In this document: one piece after another, positions 1 through 9,453 of the stretch
Layout of the letters: each line of letters opens with the position of its first letter
Numbering within the stretch: the stretch's first letter is position 1
Assembly: GCF_050113635.1 (NCBI RefSeq)
Contig: NZ_JBNJLT010000002.1
Location: 186,001-250,000 of the forward strand
Direction: 5' to 3'
DNA length: 64,000 bases
From: Marinimicrobium sp050113635
Lineage (GTDB): Bacteria > Pseudomonadota > Gammaproteobacteria > Pseudomonadales > Cellvibrionaceae
Notes under the pieces: generated by a model
Databases searched by the model: none
The model's input: the letters and a program-made list of their open reading frames with translations, nothing else
What the model was told of the DNA's origin: nothing
Made by a program: the position numbers and the translations under genes

Positions 1-827
1 ATCAATTCCGACACCGTCAAAGCGCCCGCCCGGCAGATAACCCAATCGGCCCAGTGGTAAGCCTCGGCCATATCCTCAATAAAGGCCTCCACCTGCGCGT
101 CCACGCCCAACTGCTCATACAGCGCCTGTGTCGCATCGCGATGCGCCGCACCGGTTTGATGACGAACCTCGGGGCGTCCCTCGTCGGGCAACCGCGCCAG
201 CGCCTCTGGCAACAATTCGTTGATCGCCTTCGCCCCCAGACTGCCGCCCAGCACCAGCAATCGCAAAGGCTGCTGCGCACGATTCGCAAAGCGCACCTCC
301 GGTCCGGCGATGGCCGCCAATTCCCGGCGCACAGGGTTGCCCACTGTCTGAGCACCTTTCAGTCTCGTCGGGAAGGCCGTCAACACCCGTTTTGCCATTG
401 GGGCGAGATACCGGTTGGTGGTTCCAGGCACGGCGTTCTGTTCATGAATGACCAAAGGCTTGAACGACAACACCGCGGCCAATCCCCCAGGGCCTGACGC
501 AAAACCGCCAAACCCCACCACCACATCCGGACGAAAGCGCCGAATGACGTTGAGTGCCTGAACCACAGCCGCCAGAATCAAAAACGGCGCCTTGAACAAA
601 CCCACAACACCCCGGCCGCGCACGCCCTGCACAGAAAGGCAGTGCAACGAAATGCCCGCTTCGGGCACCACTCGGGCTTCAATACCGCGTGCGGTTCCCA
701 ACCATGCCAACTGATAACCTTGCGCCCGCAGTTCACGTGCCACGGCCAGTGCCGGGAACACATGGCCACCAGTGCCACCTGCCATAAGCAGCGCCTTGCG
801 AGCGTTGGGAGAGGCTGGTGTCATCAT
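1..827 (-). CDS. murG: UDP-GlcNAc:undecaprenyl-PP-MurNAc-pentapeptide GlcNAc transferase MurG (3' part outside window)
   Basis: Converts lipid I to lipid II at the inner face of the cytoplasmic membrane, the last cytoplasmic step of peptidoglycan precursor synthesis. Only the first 275 codons are inside the window. The N-terminal glycine-rich GGTGGHVFP motif is at residues ~18-26, and the window ends within the family signature CRAGALTVSEL of the UDP-GlcNAc-binding domain. The chosen ATG (827-825) overlaps the ftsW stop as ATGA. A second ATG follows immediately, so the start could be 3 bases later. It is the last visible gene of the dcw operon; murC is expected to follow off the left edge. 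Identity is very secure. Confidence 0.97.
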   Translation of the reverse strand, partial: MMTPASPNARKALLMAGGTGGHVFPALAVARELRAQGYQLAWLGTARGIEARVVPEAGISLHCLSVQGVRGRGVVGLFKAPFLILAAVVQALNVIRRFRPDVVVGFGGFASGPGGLAAVLSFKPLVIHEQNAVPGTTNRYLAPMAKRVLTAFPTRLKGAQTVGNPVRRELAAIAGPEVRFANRAQQPLRLLVLGGSLGAKAINELLPEALARLPDEGRPEVRHQTGAAHRDATQALYEQLGVDAQVEAFIEDMAEAYHWADWVICRAGALTVSEL

Positions 828-2044
828 GCTGCCTCCCTCAGTTGAGCCCGTACCGACACCGGGCGAATACGCGCACTGGAGGAACGAACGACGGAGACCG
901 CCTGACGCTGTTCCCAGTCCACCCGAATTACAAAAGCCACCAACGCACAACCCACCAACAAACTGCTGCCGCCATAGCTGATGAATGGCAGGGTCAGCCC
1001 TTTGGTGGGTAGAAGCCCGGAGGCGACTCCGACATTAATAAACACCTGGCAAGTGAGCAGAATCGCAATGCCGTAGGCCGCGAACGCCGCAAAAAGCCGG
1101 TTGGCAGACAGACTGGCCCGCGCGATTCGGAACACCCGCACAATCAACGCCGCAAACACGCCAAGAATCGCCACCAGTCCAGTCAGTCCCAGCTCTTCCG
1201 CCATAATGGCGGCAATAAAATCGGTGTGCGCCTCGGGCAGATAAAAAAGCTTTTGCAAACTGTTGCCCAACCCGAGGCCAAACCACTCACCACGCCCAAA
1301 GGCGATAAGTGATTGCGTCAACTGATAACCGGAATCAAACTGGGCGGCCCAGGGGTCGAGGAACGTCACCAGCCGCTGCATGCGATAGGGCTCAAAAATA
1401 GCCAGCGCTGCCAGCGCTGCCAGCGCGCCAATCAACAGCAATCCAAAGTGCCACAATTTGACGCCGGCGATAAACATCATCGCCAGTGCGACTCCGGCGA
1501 GTACCACCGCACTGCCGAAATCCGGTTGCAGCAACAACAAGATGCACACCAACGCCAGCACCAGGATGGGTTTCACAAACCCCTGCCACCCGGTATACAG
1601 TTCCTGGTGTCGACGGGCAAAGAAACTGGCAAAAAACAATACGGCGGCAAACTTGGCCACTTCCGACACCTGAACAGAAATAACACCGAGATTCAGCCAG
1701 CGACGCGCTCCATTTACCTCTCGCCCAATACCCGGCACCAACACCACGCACATAAGAACCAGTGTGGCCACCATTAACCAGCCCGCGTGTTGCTGCCACC
1801 GTTTAATCGGAACGGCCGCCACGACCAACGCACCCAACAGGCCGAGTACCAGGTAGAAACCATGGCGCTTGGCGAAAAACCAGGGGTCACCATACTGCTC
1901 TGACGCAAACGCAATGGAGGCCGAAGTAATCATCACCAGCCCAATACTGAGCAGTGCCAGCCACAATGCAATTAAGGTACGATCCGCTCCGCCGCGAAAC
2001 ACACCGACCGACTCTTCCCACTGCTGTTTGAGCCACTCGATCAT
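824..2044 (-). CDS. ftsW: Septal peptidoglycan glycosyltransferase FtsW (SEDS family)
   Basis: Membrane polymerase that works with the transpeptidase FtsI to build septal peptidoglycan. The 406-residue product has about ten hydrophobic segments. It carries SEDS hallmarks: the SGLLPTKGLTLPFISYGGSS stretch near the C-terminus, LLQPDFGSAVV, and the conserved ENGxLG-like EELGLTG segment. Its ATG overlaps the murD stop (ATGA) and its stop overlaps murG. FtsW rather than RodA is inferred from the position in the dcw cluster. Confidence 0.96.
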   Translation of the reverse strand: MIEWLKQQWEESVGVFRGGADRTLIALWLALLSIGLVMITSASIAFASEQYGDPWFFAKRHGFYLVLGLLGALVVAAVPIKRWQQHAGWLMVATLVLMCVVLVPGIGREVNGARRWLNLGVISVQVSEVAKFAAVLFFASFFARRHQELYTGWQGFVKPILVLALVCILLLLQPDFGSAVVLAGVALAMMFIAGVKLWHFGLLLIGALAALAALAIFEPYRMQRLVTFLDPWAAQFDSGYQLTQSLIAFGRGEWFGLGLGNSLQKLFYLPEAHTDFIAAIMAEELGLTGLVAILGVFAALIVRVFRIARASLSANRLFAAFAAYGIAILLTCQVFINVGVASGLLPTKGLTLPFISYGGSSLLVGCALVAFVIRVDWEQRQAVSVVRSSSARIRPVSVRAQLREAA

Positions 2045-3393
2045 GACAGTTCCTCCACCGCTTGCCGGAACTGATCGCCCCGATCCTGGTAGTTGCGGAA
2101 CATGTCGAAGCTCGCACAGGCCGGAGATAACAACACCACATCGCCCGATTCGGCGACCTCAGCGGCTTTTTCCACCGCCTCACTCATGCTGCCAGCGCGA
2201 ATTGTGGTCGCCAGTTCGTCGAGGGTTTCTTCAAGCTGAGCGGCGGCGCGACCGATCACCACGACAGCCCTGACATAGCTCGCGACCGGTTTGCGCAAAT
2301 CGGTAAACGCCACACCTTTAGGATCGCCTCCGGCAATCAACACCACTTTGCCGTCGGCTGGTGCCAGCCCTTCAATAGCAGCAACGGCAGCGCCCACATT
2401 TGTGCCTTTGGAGTCATTGAAAAACGTGACACCATTGCGCTCTGCCACCCATTCACAACGGTGGGGGAGACCAGTGAAATGACGCAATGTTTCTTTCATG
2501 GACTCCATGGGCAGACCGGCGGCATAACCCAGCGCCAAAGACGCCAGCGCATTGTCCACGTTATGGCGGCCGCGAATTTTCAACTCGCTCGTGGCCATCA
2601 GCGGCGTCAACTGCCAGTACAGCCAATCCTCACCGTTGTGTTCTGCTACTCCAAAGCGCTTGAACTCCGGGCGACCACCGAACGTAATCGGCACCGCGCT
2701 AACACTCATCGGCGGCTGCGTCAGAACACTCTGACTGTTGTACACCACCTGCTCGGCTCCGAAATAAACGCGCAGCTTGGCCTGATGATAGGCTGGCATG
2801 TCGGCATAGCGATCCAGATGATCGGCACTGACATTCAGAATCGTCGCCACCTTGGCGCCGAGCTTGCTCACGCTTTCCAGTTGGAAACTGGATAACTCCA
2901 ACACGTACAGTTCAACATCATCGGTCAGCAGGTCCAGCGCCGGTGTTCCAAGGTTGCCCCCGACGGCCACCTTCACGCCCGCGTCCGACGCCATTTGTCC
3001 CACCAGCGTGGTGACTGTGCTTTTGGCGTTGGAGCCGGTAATCGCGATCATCGGCGCCGTCGCGTAGCGAGTGAACAACTCAATGTCACCCACCAGCCGT
3101 GCGCCAGCATTGCGCGCCTGCTGTAGCGCCGGGGTGCGCAAATCAATGCCGGGGCTGACCACTACCTCTTCCTGCTGTCCCAGCCACTGCGGGTCCAGTG
3201 GCCCGAACTGGACACGCTGTGCGCCGAACTCGCGCACTAATTCTTCGCGCTGCGGATGGTTTTCGCGAGTATCAAGCAACTTGAACGCCTGGCCCCGGCG
3301 CACCAGAAAACGCGCCACCGAGACGCCGGTAATACCGGCGCCGACAATGGCCGTTTGGCAACTGGTGGCGATTAACTGAGGCACAGTGTTCAC
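2041..3393 (-). CDS. murD: UDP-N-acetylmuramoyl-L-alanine--D-glutamate ligase MurD
   Basis: Adds D-glutamate to UDP-MurNAc-L-Ala in the cytoplasm using ATP. At 450 residues it is the usual family size. An N-terminal Rossmann-type VGAGITGVSVARF is followed by the Mur-ligase ATP loop ITGSNAKSTV (~114-123), NVSADHLDRY, and the C-terminal NDSKGTNVGA motif. The start at 3393 is GTG with a GGAG only a few bases upstream. A second GTG nine bases downstream has better spacing, so the exact N-terminus is uncertain by three residues. Eight bases separate it from mraY. Confidence 0.96.
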   Translation of the reverse strand: MNTVPQLIATSCQTAIVGAGITGVSVARFLVRRGQAFKLLDTRENHPQREELVREFGAQRVQFGPLDPQWLGQQEEVVVSPGIDLRTPALQQARNAGARLVGDIELFTRYATAPMIAITGSNAKSTVTTLVGQMASDAGVKVAVGGNLGTPALDLLTDDVELYVLELSSFQLESVSKLGAKVATILNVSADHLDRYADMPAYHQAKLRVYFGAEQVVYNSQSVLTQPPMSVSAVPITFGGRPEFKRFGVAEHNGEDWLYWQLTPLMATSELKIRGRHNVDNALASLALGYAAGLPMESMKETLRHFTGLPHRCEWVAERNGVTFFNDSKGTNVGAAVAAIEGLAPADGKVVLIAGGDPKGVAFTDLRKPVASYVRAVVVIGRAAAQLEETLDELATTIRAGSMSEAVEKAAEVAESGDVVLLSPACASFDMFRNYQDRGDQFRQAVEELS

Positions 3394-3400
3394 AGCTCCA

Positions 3401-4483
3401 CTAACGCAGTTTCAAGGTCGCCAGTCCGAAAGAGACCAGCATGACAGTAATAATCCAGAAGCGCACAATCACGCGCGGCTCTGGCCAGCCTTTCAATTCA
3501 AAATGGTGATGCAGCGGCGCCATGCGGAAAATCCGCCGACCCGTTAACTTATAAGACGCCACTTGAAGGATCACAGAGACGGTCTCCATCACGAAAATAC
3601 CGCCCATAATGAACAAGACGATTTCGTGTCGCACAATCACGGCAATCACTCCGAGCGCAGCACCGAGTGCGAGTGCGCCGACATCCCCCATGAACACCTG
3701 CGCCGGGTAGGTGTTGAACCAGAGAAAGCCGAGCCCCGCCCCCGCGAGTGCGGCGCAGAAAATTACCAGCTCGCCCGCTCCGGGGATGTGGGCAATGTGC
3801 AGGTAACTGGCAAACTCCACGTGACCCGACAGATAAGCAATGACGCCCAGTGCCGCACCCACCATGACGGACGGCATGATCGCCAGCCCATCCAGTCCAT
3901 CGGTCAGGTTCACGGCGTTACTGGAGCCGACAATCACAAAGTAGGTCAGCACCAGATAGAAAACGCCAAGGTCCAGTGCCACATTCTTGAAAAACGGAAC
4001 AAACAGCTGGGTTTCTGCCGGAGTGATGGCGGTGTAGTACAAAAACAACGCCGCGCCCAGTCCGCCGACGGACTGCCAGAAGTATTTCCAGCGCGCAGGC
4101 AACCCGCGCGAATTGGCGTGCACGACTTTGCGATAGTCATCCACCCAGCCCACAGCGCCGAATATCGCGGTGACAACCAGCACCACCCACACGTAACGAT
4201 TCGTCAGATCACTCCACAGCAACGTGCTGATAAAAATCGCCGCCAGGATGAGGGTGCCGCCCATGGTGGGCGTCCCGGATTTGCTCAAGTGCGTCTGTGG
4301 TCCATCGGTGCGCACGGCCTGGCCGATTTGCAGATAGTTCAAGCGACGAATCACCCAGGGCCCCAGTAGCAGCGACAAGCCGAGTGCGGTCAGAACGCCG
4401 AGAATTGCGCGCAACGTCAGATACTGAAACACGGCCATGCCGCGCCAGTATTCCTGTAGATAGTCTGCCAGCCACAGTAGCAT
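3401..4483 (-). CDS. mraY: Phospho-N-acetylmuramoyl-pentapeptide transferase MraY
   Basis: Transfers phospho-MurNAc-pentapeptide from UDP to undecaprenyl phosphate, making lipid I in the inner membrane. The 360 residues match the family length exactly, with about ten transmembrane helices. Visible signatures are SKSGTPTMGG near residue 70, the magnesium/uridine-site VDDYRKV, NLTDGLDGLA, FMGDVGALALG, and the HHHFELKG loop near the C-terminus. The ATG overlaps the murF stop by one base (TAATG), implying translational coupling. Confidence 0.97.
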   Translation of the reverse strand: MLLWLADYLQEYWRGMAVFQYLTLRAILGVLTALGLSLLLGPWVIRRLNYLQIGQAVRTDGPQTHLSKSGTPTMGGTLILAAIFISTLLWSDLTNRYVWVVLVVTAIFGAVGWVDDYRKVVHANSRGLPARWKYFWQSVGGLGAALFLYYTAITPAETQLFVPFFKNVALDLGVFYLVLTYFVIVGSSNAVNLTDGLDGLAIMPSVMVGAALGVIAYLSGHVEFASYLHIAHIPGAGELVIFCAALAGAGLGFLWFNTYPAQVFMGDVGALALGAALGVIAVIVRHEIVLFIMGGIFVMETVSVILQVASYKLTGRRIFRMAPLHHHFELKGWPEPRVIVRFWIITVMLVSFGLATLKLR

Positions 4484-5847
4484 TAGCGGGATTCTCCACT
4501 TTCGCTCAGACCGCGCACGATTCGATCCATTTCGGCGCTACGGGAGCCTTTGATTAACACTCGGGTATCTCCATTCAATTCGCCCTTGAGGGCTTCAATC
4601 ATTGTGTCGTGATCGGGAAACGTCTCTGCCCCCTCGCCAAACATTTTGGCCGCGCCTGCACTCAGTGGACCCAATGTCAGCAATCGGTCAACACCGCGCT
4701 CGCGCGCCAGCGCGCCGACCTCATCGTGCAACGGCGCGCTGTGCTCACCCAGTTCCCCCATATCGCCCAGCACGAGAATGCGACGGCCAGGCTGGGAAGC
4801 CAACACATCGATAGCGGCCCGCACCGACCCCGGGTTGGCGTTGTAGCTGTCGTCGATAATCAGCGCTCCGCCCCAACCGCGACACGCGGACATACGTCCG
4901 GCCACCGGCTCGAAGCCCTCCAGGCCGCGTGCAATCGCTTGCGCGGAAAGGCCGAGAGCATAAGCGCACCCCGCTGCGGCCAGAGCGTTGCGCACGTTGT
5001 GCTCGCCGGGCGCCACAAGCTGTACCCGGGCTTGTTCTTTGGCCACCACCAACGTGAAGGTGGTGCCATCCGGGCGGTAGTGAATGTCCTGTGCGAAGCA
5101 GTCGCAACGCTCGTTATTCAGCGAAACGCTGACGATTCTTTGTGACGGCAGTGTTTGTAACCAGCCCTCGGCAAACGCATCATCCTGGTTAATCACCGCC
5201 GTGCCATCCGTCGGCAAGGCCTGATAAATTTCTCCTTTGGCCCGCGCCACTCCGGCCACCGACCCAAAGCCTTCCACGTGAGCTGGCATCACGTTATTAA
5301 TCAGTGCGACATCGGGCGAGGCCCATTGGCAGTAGCTGGCAATCTCACCTGGGCCGCTGGCCCCCATCTCAATCACAGCGTATTGATGGTGAGCTTCCAG
5401 TTCCAGCAAGGTGAGGGGCACCCCGATGTGGTTGTTCAAATTGCCGCGCGTGGCCAGAACGCTGCCCGCTCGCACCAGAATGCCGGCCAGCATGGTTTTT
5501 ACCGTGGTTTTCCCGCTGCTGCCGGTAATCGCCACCAGCGGCCCGGCGAAACGTTCGCGATTTACCTTGGCGATTTTCCCCAGAGCGGGCAACGTATCGG
5601 GAACTACCCATTGCGGCACGGCCAACTCAGGCAGAGGTTTCGCCACGACGAGTGCGCAGGCGCCACGCTCAACCGCCGTTTCAGCAAAATCGTGACCATC
5701 AAAACGTTCGCCTTTAATGGCAAGGAACAGGTCGCCATGACGAATCGTGCGGGTGTCGATACCCAGCCGTTGAAATTCGGCATCCCCGTTCAATAAGTCA
5801 CCGCCGAAGCGCTGGGCGAGTTCCGAGAGCATCATCGGTCCGATCAT
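4483..5847 (-). CDS. murF: UDP-MurNAc-tripeptide--D-alanyl-D-alanine ligase MurF
   Basis: Adds D-Ala-D-Ala to UDP-MurNAc-tripeptide, completing the cytoplasmic pentapeptide precursor. The 454-residue protein shows the Mur ligase P-loop ITGSSGKTTVKTML (~107-120), the ATRGNLNNHIGVPLTLL segment characteristic of MurF, EMGASGPGEI, and DDSYNANPGS in the C-terminal domain. The start overlaps the murE stop by four bases. MIGPMMLSEL has a second in-frame ATG five codons in, so a slightly shorter product is possible. Confidence 0.96.
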   Translation of the reverse strand: MIGPMMLSELAQRFGGDLLNGDAEFQRLGIDTRTIRHGDLFLAIKGERFDGHDFAETAVERGACALVVAKPLPELAVPQWVVPDTLPALGKIAKVNRERFAGPLVAITGSSGKTTVKTMLAGILVRAGSVLATRGNLNNHIGVPLTLLELEAHHQYAVIEMGASGPGEIASYCQWASPDVALINNVMPAHVEGFGSVAGVARAKGEIYQALPTDGTAVINQDDAFAEGWLQTLPSQRIVSVSLNNERCDCFAQDIHYRPDGTTFTLVVAKEQARVQLVAPGEHNVRNALAAAGCAYALGLSAQAIARGLEGFEPVAGRMSACRGWGGALIIDDSYNANPGSVRAAIDVLASQPGRRILVLGDMGELGEHSAPLHDEVGALARERGVDRLLTLGPLSAGAAKMFGEGAETFPDHDTMIEALKGELNGDTRVLIKGSRSAEMDRIVRGLSESGESR

Positions 5848-7409
5848 GCGATACCCTCCGCTGAAAGCTGCTTGTTCAGTCGCCGACGCAGGGAATGGCT
5901 GACCACATCCCGATCGCTAAACGCTATCGTTTCCGTCGCAAATATCTGGTAATCCTCATGCCCTTTCCCTGAGACCAGGACCGTGTCTCCCGCGCGCGCC
6001 TGTTGAATGGCGAGATCGATGGCCTGCGCGCGGTCGGCAATGACCAAACACTGGTGATCATTGTTCATCCCTTTGAGAATATCCGCCGCTATTTGTGCCG
6101 GGTCTTCAGTACGGGGGTTGTCGTTGGTCACCACAACATAATCGCTAAGCTGCTCGGCAATGCGCCCCATTAGTGGCCGCTTGCCACGATCGCGATCGCC
6201 CCCACAACCGAACACACACCAAAGCCGCCCGGTGTTATGTTTGGCCATGGCTTTCAGAGTGTTTTCCAGTGCGTCAGGCGTGTGGGCATAGTCGACCACG
6301 ACCTGCACGTCCTGGCGTTGCTCGTCCAGGACCACCGGTTCCATGCGCCCCGGTGCCGGACGCAATGTCGGCGTCGCGGCCAGGGCTTCCGCCAGCGGCA
6401 TACCCGCAGCGCACAGTGCGGCGATGGAACCCAGCAGGTTAGACAGATTGAACTCTCCAAGCAGCGGACTGTGCAATTCCCCCTCGCCCCACGGCGAATG
6501 CATCAGGGCGCTGACGCCGGAACGCTGCTCCACACGGTCTGACACCCAGATATCCGCGTCTTCCTTATTGAGGGAATAACGCAGCGTTTTGACCGAGGCG
6601 GGCGCTTTTTCGGACAGCGCATTGGCCCAGTCATCGTCGGCATTTAAAAGAGCGGTTTGCAAACCAGGCTGCTGCAAAATCAGCGCCTTGGCGTCGCCGT
6701 AGGCTTTCAGGTCACCGTGGTAATCCAGGTGATCACGGGTCAGGTTAGTGATCAGTACCACCGGCATGGAAACGGCCGCTGCCCGACGCTGAACCAGGCT
6801 GTGAGAGGACACTTCCATCGCAACCGTGTGCGCGCCCTGCTGCACAAGCTCGTGCAACATTTTTTGCAGGCTTGCCGCGTCCGGCGTGGTTAACCCCGTG
6901 TGGGTCAAATTCGCCAGTTCATCCGTCAAGCCGTAGCCCAGTGTTCCGATCACGGCGGCGGGTCCCTTGCGATCCGCTCGGGCGGCGGCCAATTGAGCCA
7001 TCAGCAATGCGCAGCTGGTTTTACCATTGGTGCCCGTTACGCCGATGACCGTGGCCCGCTTGCTGGGAGCTTCGTACAGACGATCCGCGAGAGCACTGAG
7101 CTGCGCCGCTAATAACGGCACTTCCACCACGGGCACTTTAACCACTGGCACATTGACCACTTCACCGGGGAATGCCTCTACTGGAGTGTCAGCCTCCACC
7201 AGAGCCGCTACGGCTCCGTTTGCGACAGCGTCTTCTATATAGTCACGTCCGTCAGTCACATCACCTTTAAGCGCAACAAATACGTCACCGGGCACCACCT
7301 TGCGGCTGTCCAGCGCCAATCCACTCACCTGTGGATCACCACCACCCACGGCGGCAGAGGTGAAACCCGCCAGCAATTCAGACAAGTAGACATTCCGGAG
7401 CGCGCTCAT
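5844..7409 (-). CDS. murE: UDP-MurNAc-L-Ala-D-Glu--meso-2,6-diaminopimelate ligase MurE
   Basis: Adds the third stem-peptide residue. The DNPR motif in VVTNDNPRTEDP is the established signature for meso-diaminopimelate rather than lysine specificity, fitting a Gram-negative. The P-loop VTGTNGKTSCALL and HTGLTTPDAASLQ are also visible. The ATG at 7409 overlaps the ftsI stop as ATGA. The open frame extends two codons upstream to a TTG, but the overlap architecture used throughout this operon favours the ATG (521 residues). Confidence 0.96.
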   Translation of the reverse strand: MSALRNVYLSELLAGFTSAAVGGGDPQVSGLALDSRKVVPGDVFVALKGDVTDGRDYIEDAVANGAVAALVEADTPVEAFPGEVVNVPVVKVPVVEVPLLAAQLSALADRLYEAPSKRATVIGVTGTNGKTSCALLMAQLAAARADRKGPAAVIGTLGYGLTDELANLTHTGLTTPDAASLQKMLHELVQQGAHTVAMEVSSHSLVQRRAAAVSMPVVLITNLTRDHLDYHGDLKAYGDAKALILQQPGLQTALLNADDDWANALSEKAPASVKTLRYSLNKEDADIWVSDRVEQRSGVSALMHSPWGEGELHSPLLGEFNLSNLLGSIAALCAAGMPLAEALAATPTLRPAPGRMEPVVLDEQRQDVQVVVDYAHTPDALENTLKAMAKHNTGRLWCVFGCGGDRDRGKRPLMGRIAEQLSDYVVVTNDNPRTEDPAQIAADILKGMNNDHQCLVIADRAQAIDLAIQQARAGDTVLVSGKGHEDYQIFATETIAFSDRDVVSHSLRRRLNKQLSAEGIA

Positions 7410-9142
7410 GACCAAGGCTCCCCGGAAGATTTCTTTTCATCGGCCACAGACCCACGGTCCGGCAACACCGGGGGTTCCTGGAGAAGGCGCAACGCACCCT
7501 CAGCCACCCTGGAAAAGATGGGAGCTGCTACCTGCCCACCGAAGTATCGTTCGTCCGAGGGTTCATCAATGATGACGGCCGCTACAATGCGCGGATTATC
7601 CACCGGTGCCATCCCGACAAACGAGGCAATATAGCGATTCTCCACATAACCACCCACGCCGACCTTGTGTACGGTCCCGGTTTTACCGGCGACCGGGTAA
7701 GCGGAGATTTCCGCCCGGTGCGCAGTACCATCTGAACCCACGGCGTGCCTCAGCATGCCCACCACTTTGTCGGCCAGCGCTTCATCGACCACCCGCTCAG
7801 GTTCAGGCACATGGTCGACTCTGAGCAGGGAAGGCGTTTGTTTCAATCCGCCATTCGCCACCGTGGCATACGCATTAGCCAATTGCATGACGGTCAGGTT
7901 CAGGCCGTAACCGAACGCGTAGGTCGCACGCTGAATCGGTCGCCAGTTTGCGTAATTGGGCAGCAACCCCACCGCTTCACCCGGAAAGCCGGTACCCACG
8001 GCCTGCCCGATACCGAGGCGACGGTACATATTGCGAATCACCGCCGGGTCAAGTTTTAGTGCCAGCTTGCTCATTCCCACCTGACTGGACTTGGCAATCA
8101 CGCGAGTTAAGGTCAGGGGACCGTAGTTCACCGGATCAAGTAGCGTTTTGCGACCGACCTGAACATAGCCGGGCGTCGTGTCGATCACCGTATCGGGAGT
8201 AAAGTTGCCGGTTTCCAGAGCGGCCATCACCGCAAAGGGTTTCATCGTGGAGCCCGGCTCGAACAGGTCGGTAAGCGCGCGGTTACGCAGCGCATCGGAA
8301 CGCAGACCCGACCGATCATTGGGGTTATAGGAAGGCTGATTGGTCATGGCCAACACTTCACCGGTGTGGACGTCGATAATCACCAACGAACCGCCTTTGG
8401 CATGATTAGCCCGCACAGCTTCTTTAAGTTCACGGTGCGCCAGGTATTGCAAACGCAGATCGATACTGAGCGCCAGGTTACGACCCGGCCGGGCCGATTT
8501 GACCAGTTGCAGTTCCTTGACGGTGCGACCCCGCAAGTCTTTCAAAACCTGCTTGGCACCACTCTCGCCAGAGAGCCAGGCATCGTAAGCCAGTTCGATA
8601 CCTTCCTGCCCGCGATCGTCGACATCGGTAAAGCCCACCAAATGCGCTGCAACCTCACCGGCCGGGTAAAAGCGGCGATATTCCCGCTGGCTGTAGACAC
8701 CCGGCACCTCCAGCGACAACACCGTTTCCGCAGCGTGAGGCGCCATGTTGCGCTTGAGGTACATGAACTCCTTACCGCTGTAGCGGGACAGACGCCCCTC
8801 CAGATCCGACTCCGGCATATCCAGCGCCCGCGCCAGCTCGCTCCAGCGCTCCGGGGATTGCAGCAACACTGAGGGATCCGCCCACAGCGTGGTCACCGGC
8901 GTACTGACAGCCAGCGGCTCACCATTACGATCCGTAATTACGCCTCGATACGCACTGACGGGTTCGGTCCGCAAGGTGCGCGCCTGCCCCTGCCCCTGTA
9001 AGAACTGATAACCCTGATCGGTGTGCGGCAGCACCTGCAAGCTGGCAAGACGCCAAAGCAAAGCGGCCCCGAGCAGCACAACGGCCAGGGCCACCAGCCA
9101 GACTCGCCAGCGGGCGATTGTTAATGTCTGCCGCTTACTCAT
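7406..9142 (-). CDS. ftsI: Septal peptidoglycan transpeptidase FtsI (PBP3)
   Basis: Class B penicillin-binding protein that cross-links septal peptidoglycan with FtsW. It has a short cytoplasmic N-terminus, one membrane anchor (~13-33), a dimerisation/pedestal domain, and a transpeptidase domain. The nucleophile motif STMK is at 298-301 and the KTG triad is in AGKTGTVHK. The middle motif, SxN in most homologues, reads SSQ here (KSSQVGMSKL). The start overlaps the end of ftsL by eight bases. FtsI is the most likely assignment from its position between ftsL and murE and its length of 578. Confidence 0.96.
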   Translation of the reverse strand: MSKRQTLTIARWRVWLVALAVVLLGAALLWRLASLQVLPHTDQGYQFLQGQGQARTLRTEPVSAYRGVITDRNGEPLAVSTPVTTLWADPSVLLQSPERWSELARALDMPESDLEGRLSRYSGKEFMYLKRNMAPHAAETVLSLEVPGVYSQREYRRFYPAGEVAAHLVGFTDVDDRGQEGIELAYDAWLSGESGAKQVLKDLRGRTVKELQLVKSARPGRNLALSIDLRLQYLAHRELKEAVRANHAKGGSLVIIDVHTGEVLAMTNQPSYNPNDRSGLRSDALRNRALTDLFEPGSTMKPFAVMAALETGNFTPDTVIDTTPGYVQVGRKTLLDPVNYGPLTLTRVIAKSSQVGMSKLALKLDPAVIRNMYRRLGIGQAVGTGFPGEAVGLLPNYANWRPIQRATYAFGYGLNLTVMQLANAYATVANGGLKQTPSLLRVDHVPEPERVVDEALADKVVGMLRHAVGSDGTAHRAEISAYPVAGKTGTVHKVGVGGYVENRYIASFVGMAPVDNPRIVAAVIIDEPSDERYFGGQVAAPIFSRVAEGALRLLQEPPVLPDRGSVADEKKSSGEPWS

Positions 9143-9437
9143 GGACCACCATCACAATGTCATCATCCGTGGGGAGGCGCAGATCCAGTTCGCGCCGTGC
9201 CAGCCGCTCTACTCGCGTGTAAGCTCCCCACGTGCTTTGCTCCAACATGTATTGGCCCCACACCACCTGTAGCTCAGCCGCCTCCCGACGCAAGGTTTCC
9301 AGGCGGTCGACCCGCTGCCGGGTTTGATGGGTGGAGGCAATCACCGCGAGCGCCGATACCATGACCAACAGCCACAACACCGCCACGCCCAGAGCGATGC
9401 TCCGGGGTGACGTCGGCTTGGCTGAGGTGTTGGCCAT
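9135..9437 (-). CDS. ftsL: Cell division protein FtsL
   Basis: Small bitopic divisome protein that forms a complex with FtsB and FtsQ. The 100-residue product has a short cytoplasmic tail, one transmembrane helix (ALGVAVLWLLVMVSALAVIAS) and a periplasmic helical region with leucine-zipper-like spacing (RVDRLETLRREAAELQVVWGQY). The ATG at 9437 gives MANTSAKPTS and lies 16 bases after the rsmH stop. The open frame continues upstream into rsmH, but that extension has no membrane-protein logic. Sequence conservation in this family is low, so size, topology and position carry the call. Confidence 0.93.
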   Translation of the reverse strand: MANTSAKPTSPRSIALGVAVLWLLVMVSALAVIASTHQTRQRVDRLETLRREAAELQVVWGQYMLEQSTWGAYTRVERLARRELDLRLPTDDDIVMVVHE

Positions 9438-9453
9438 GATGCAAGCGCTCCGG

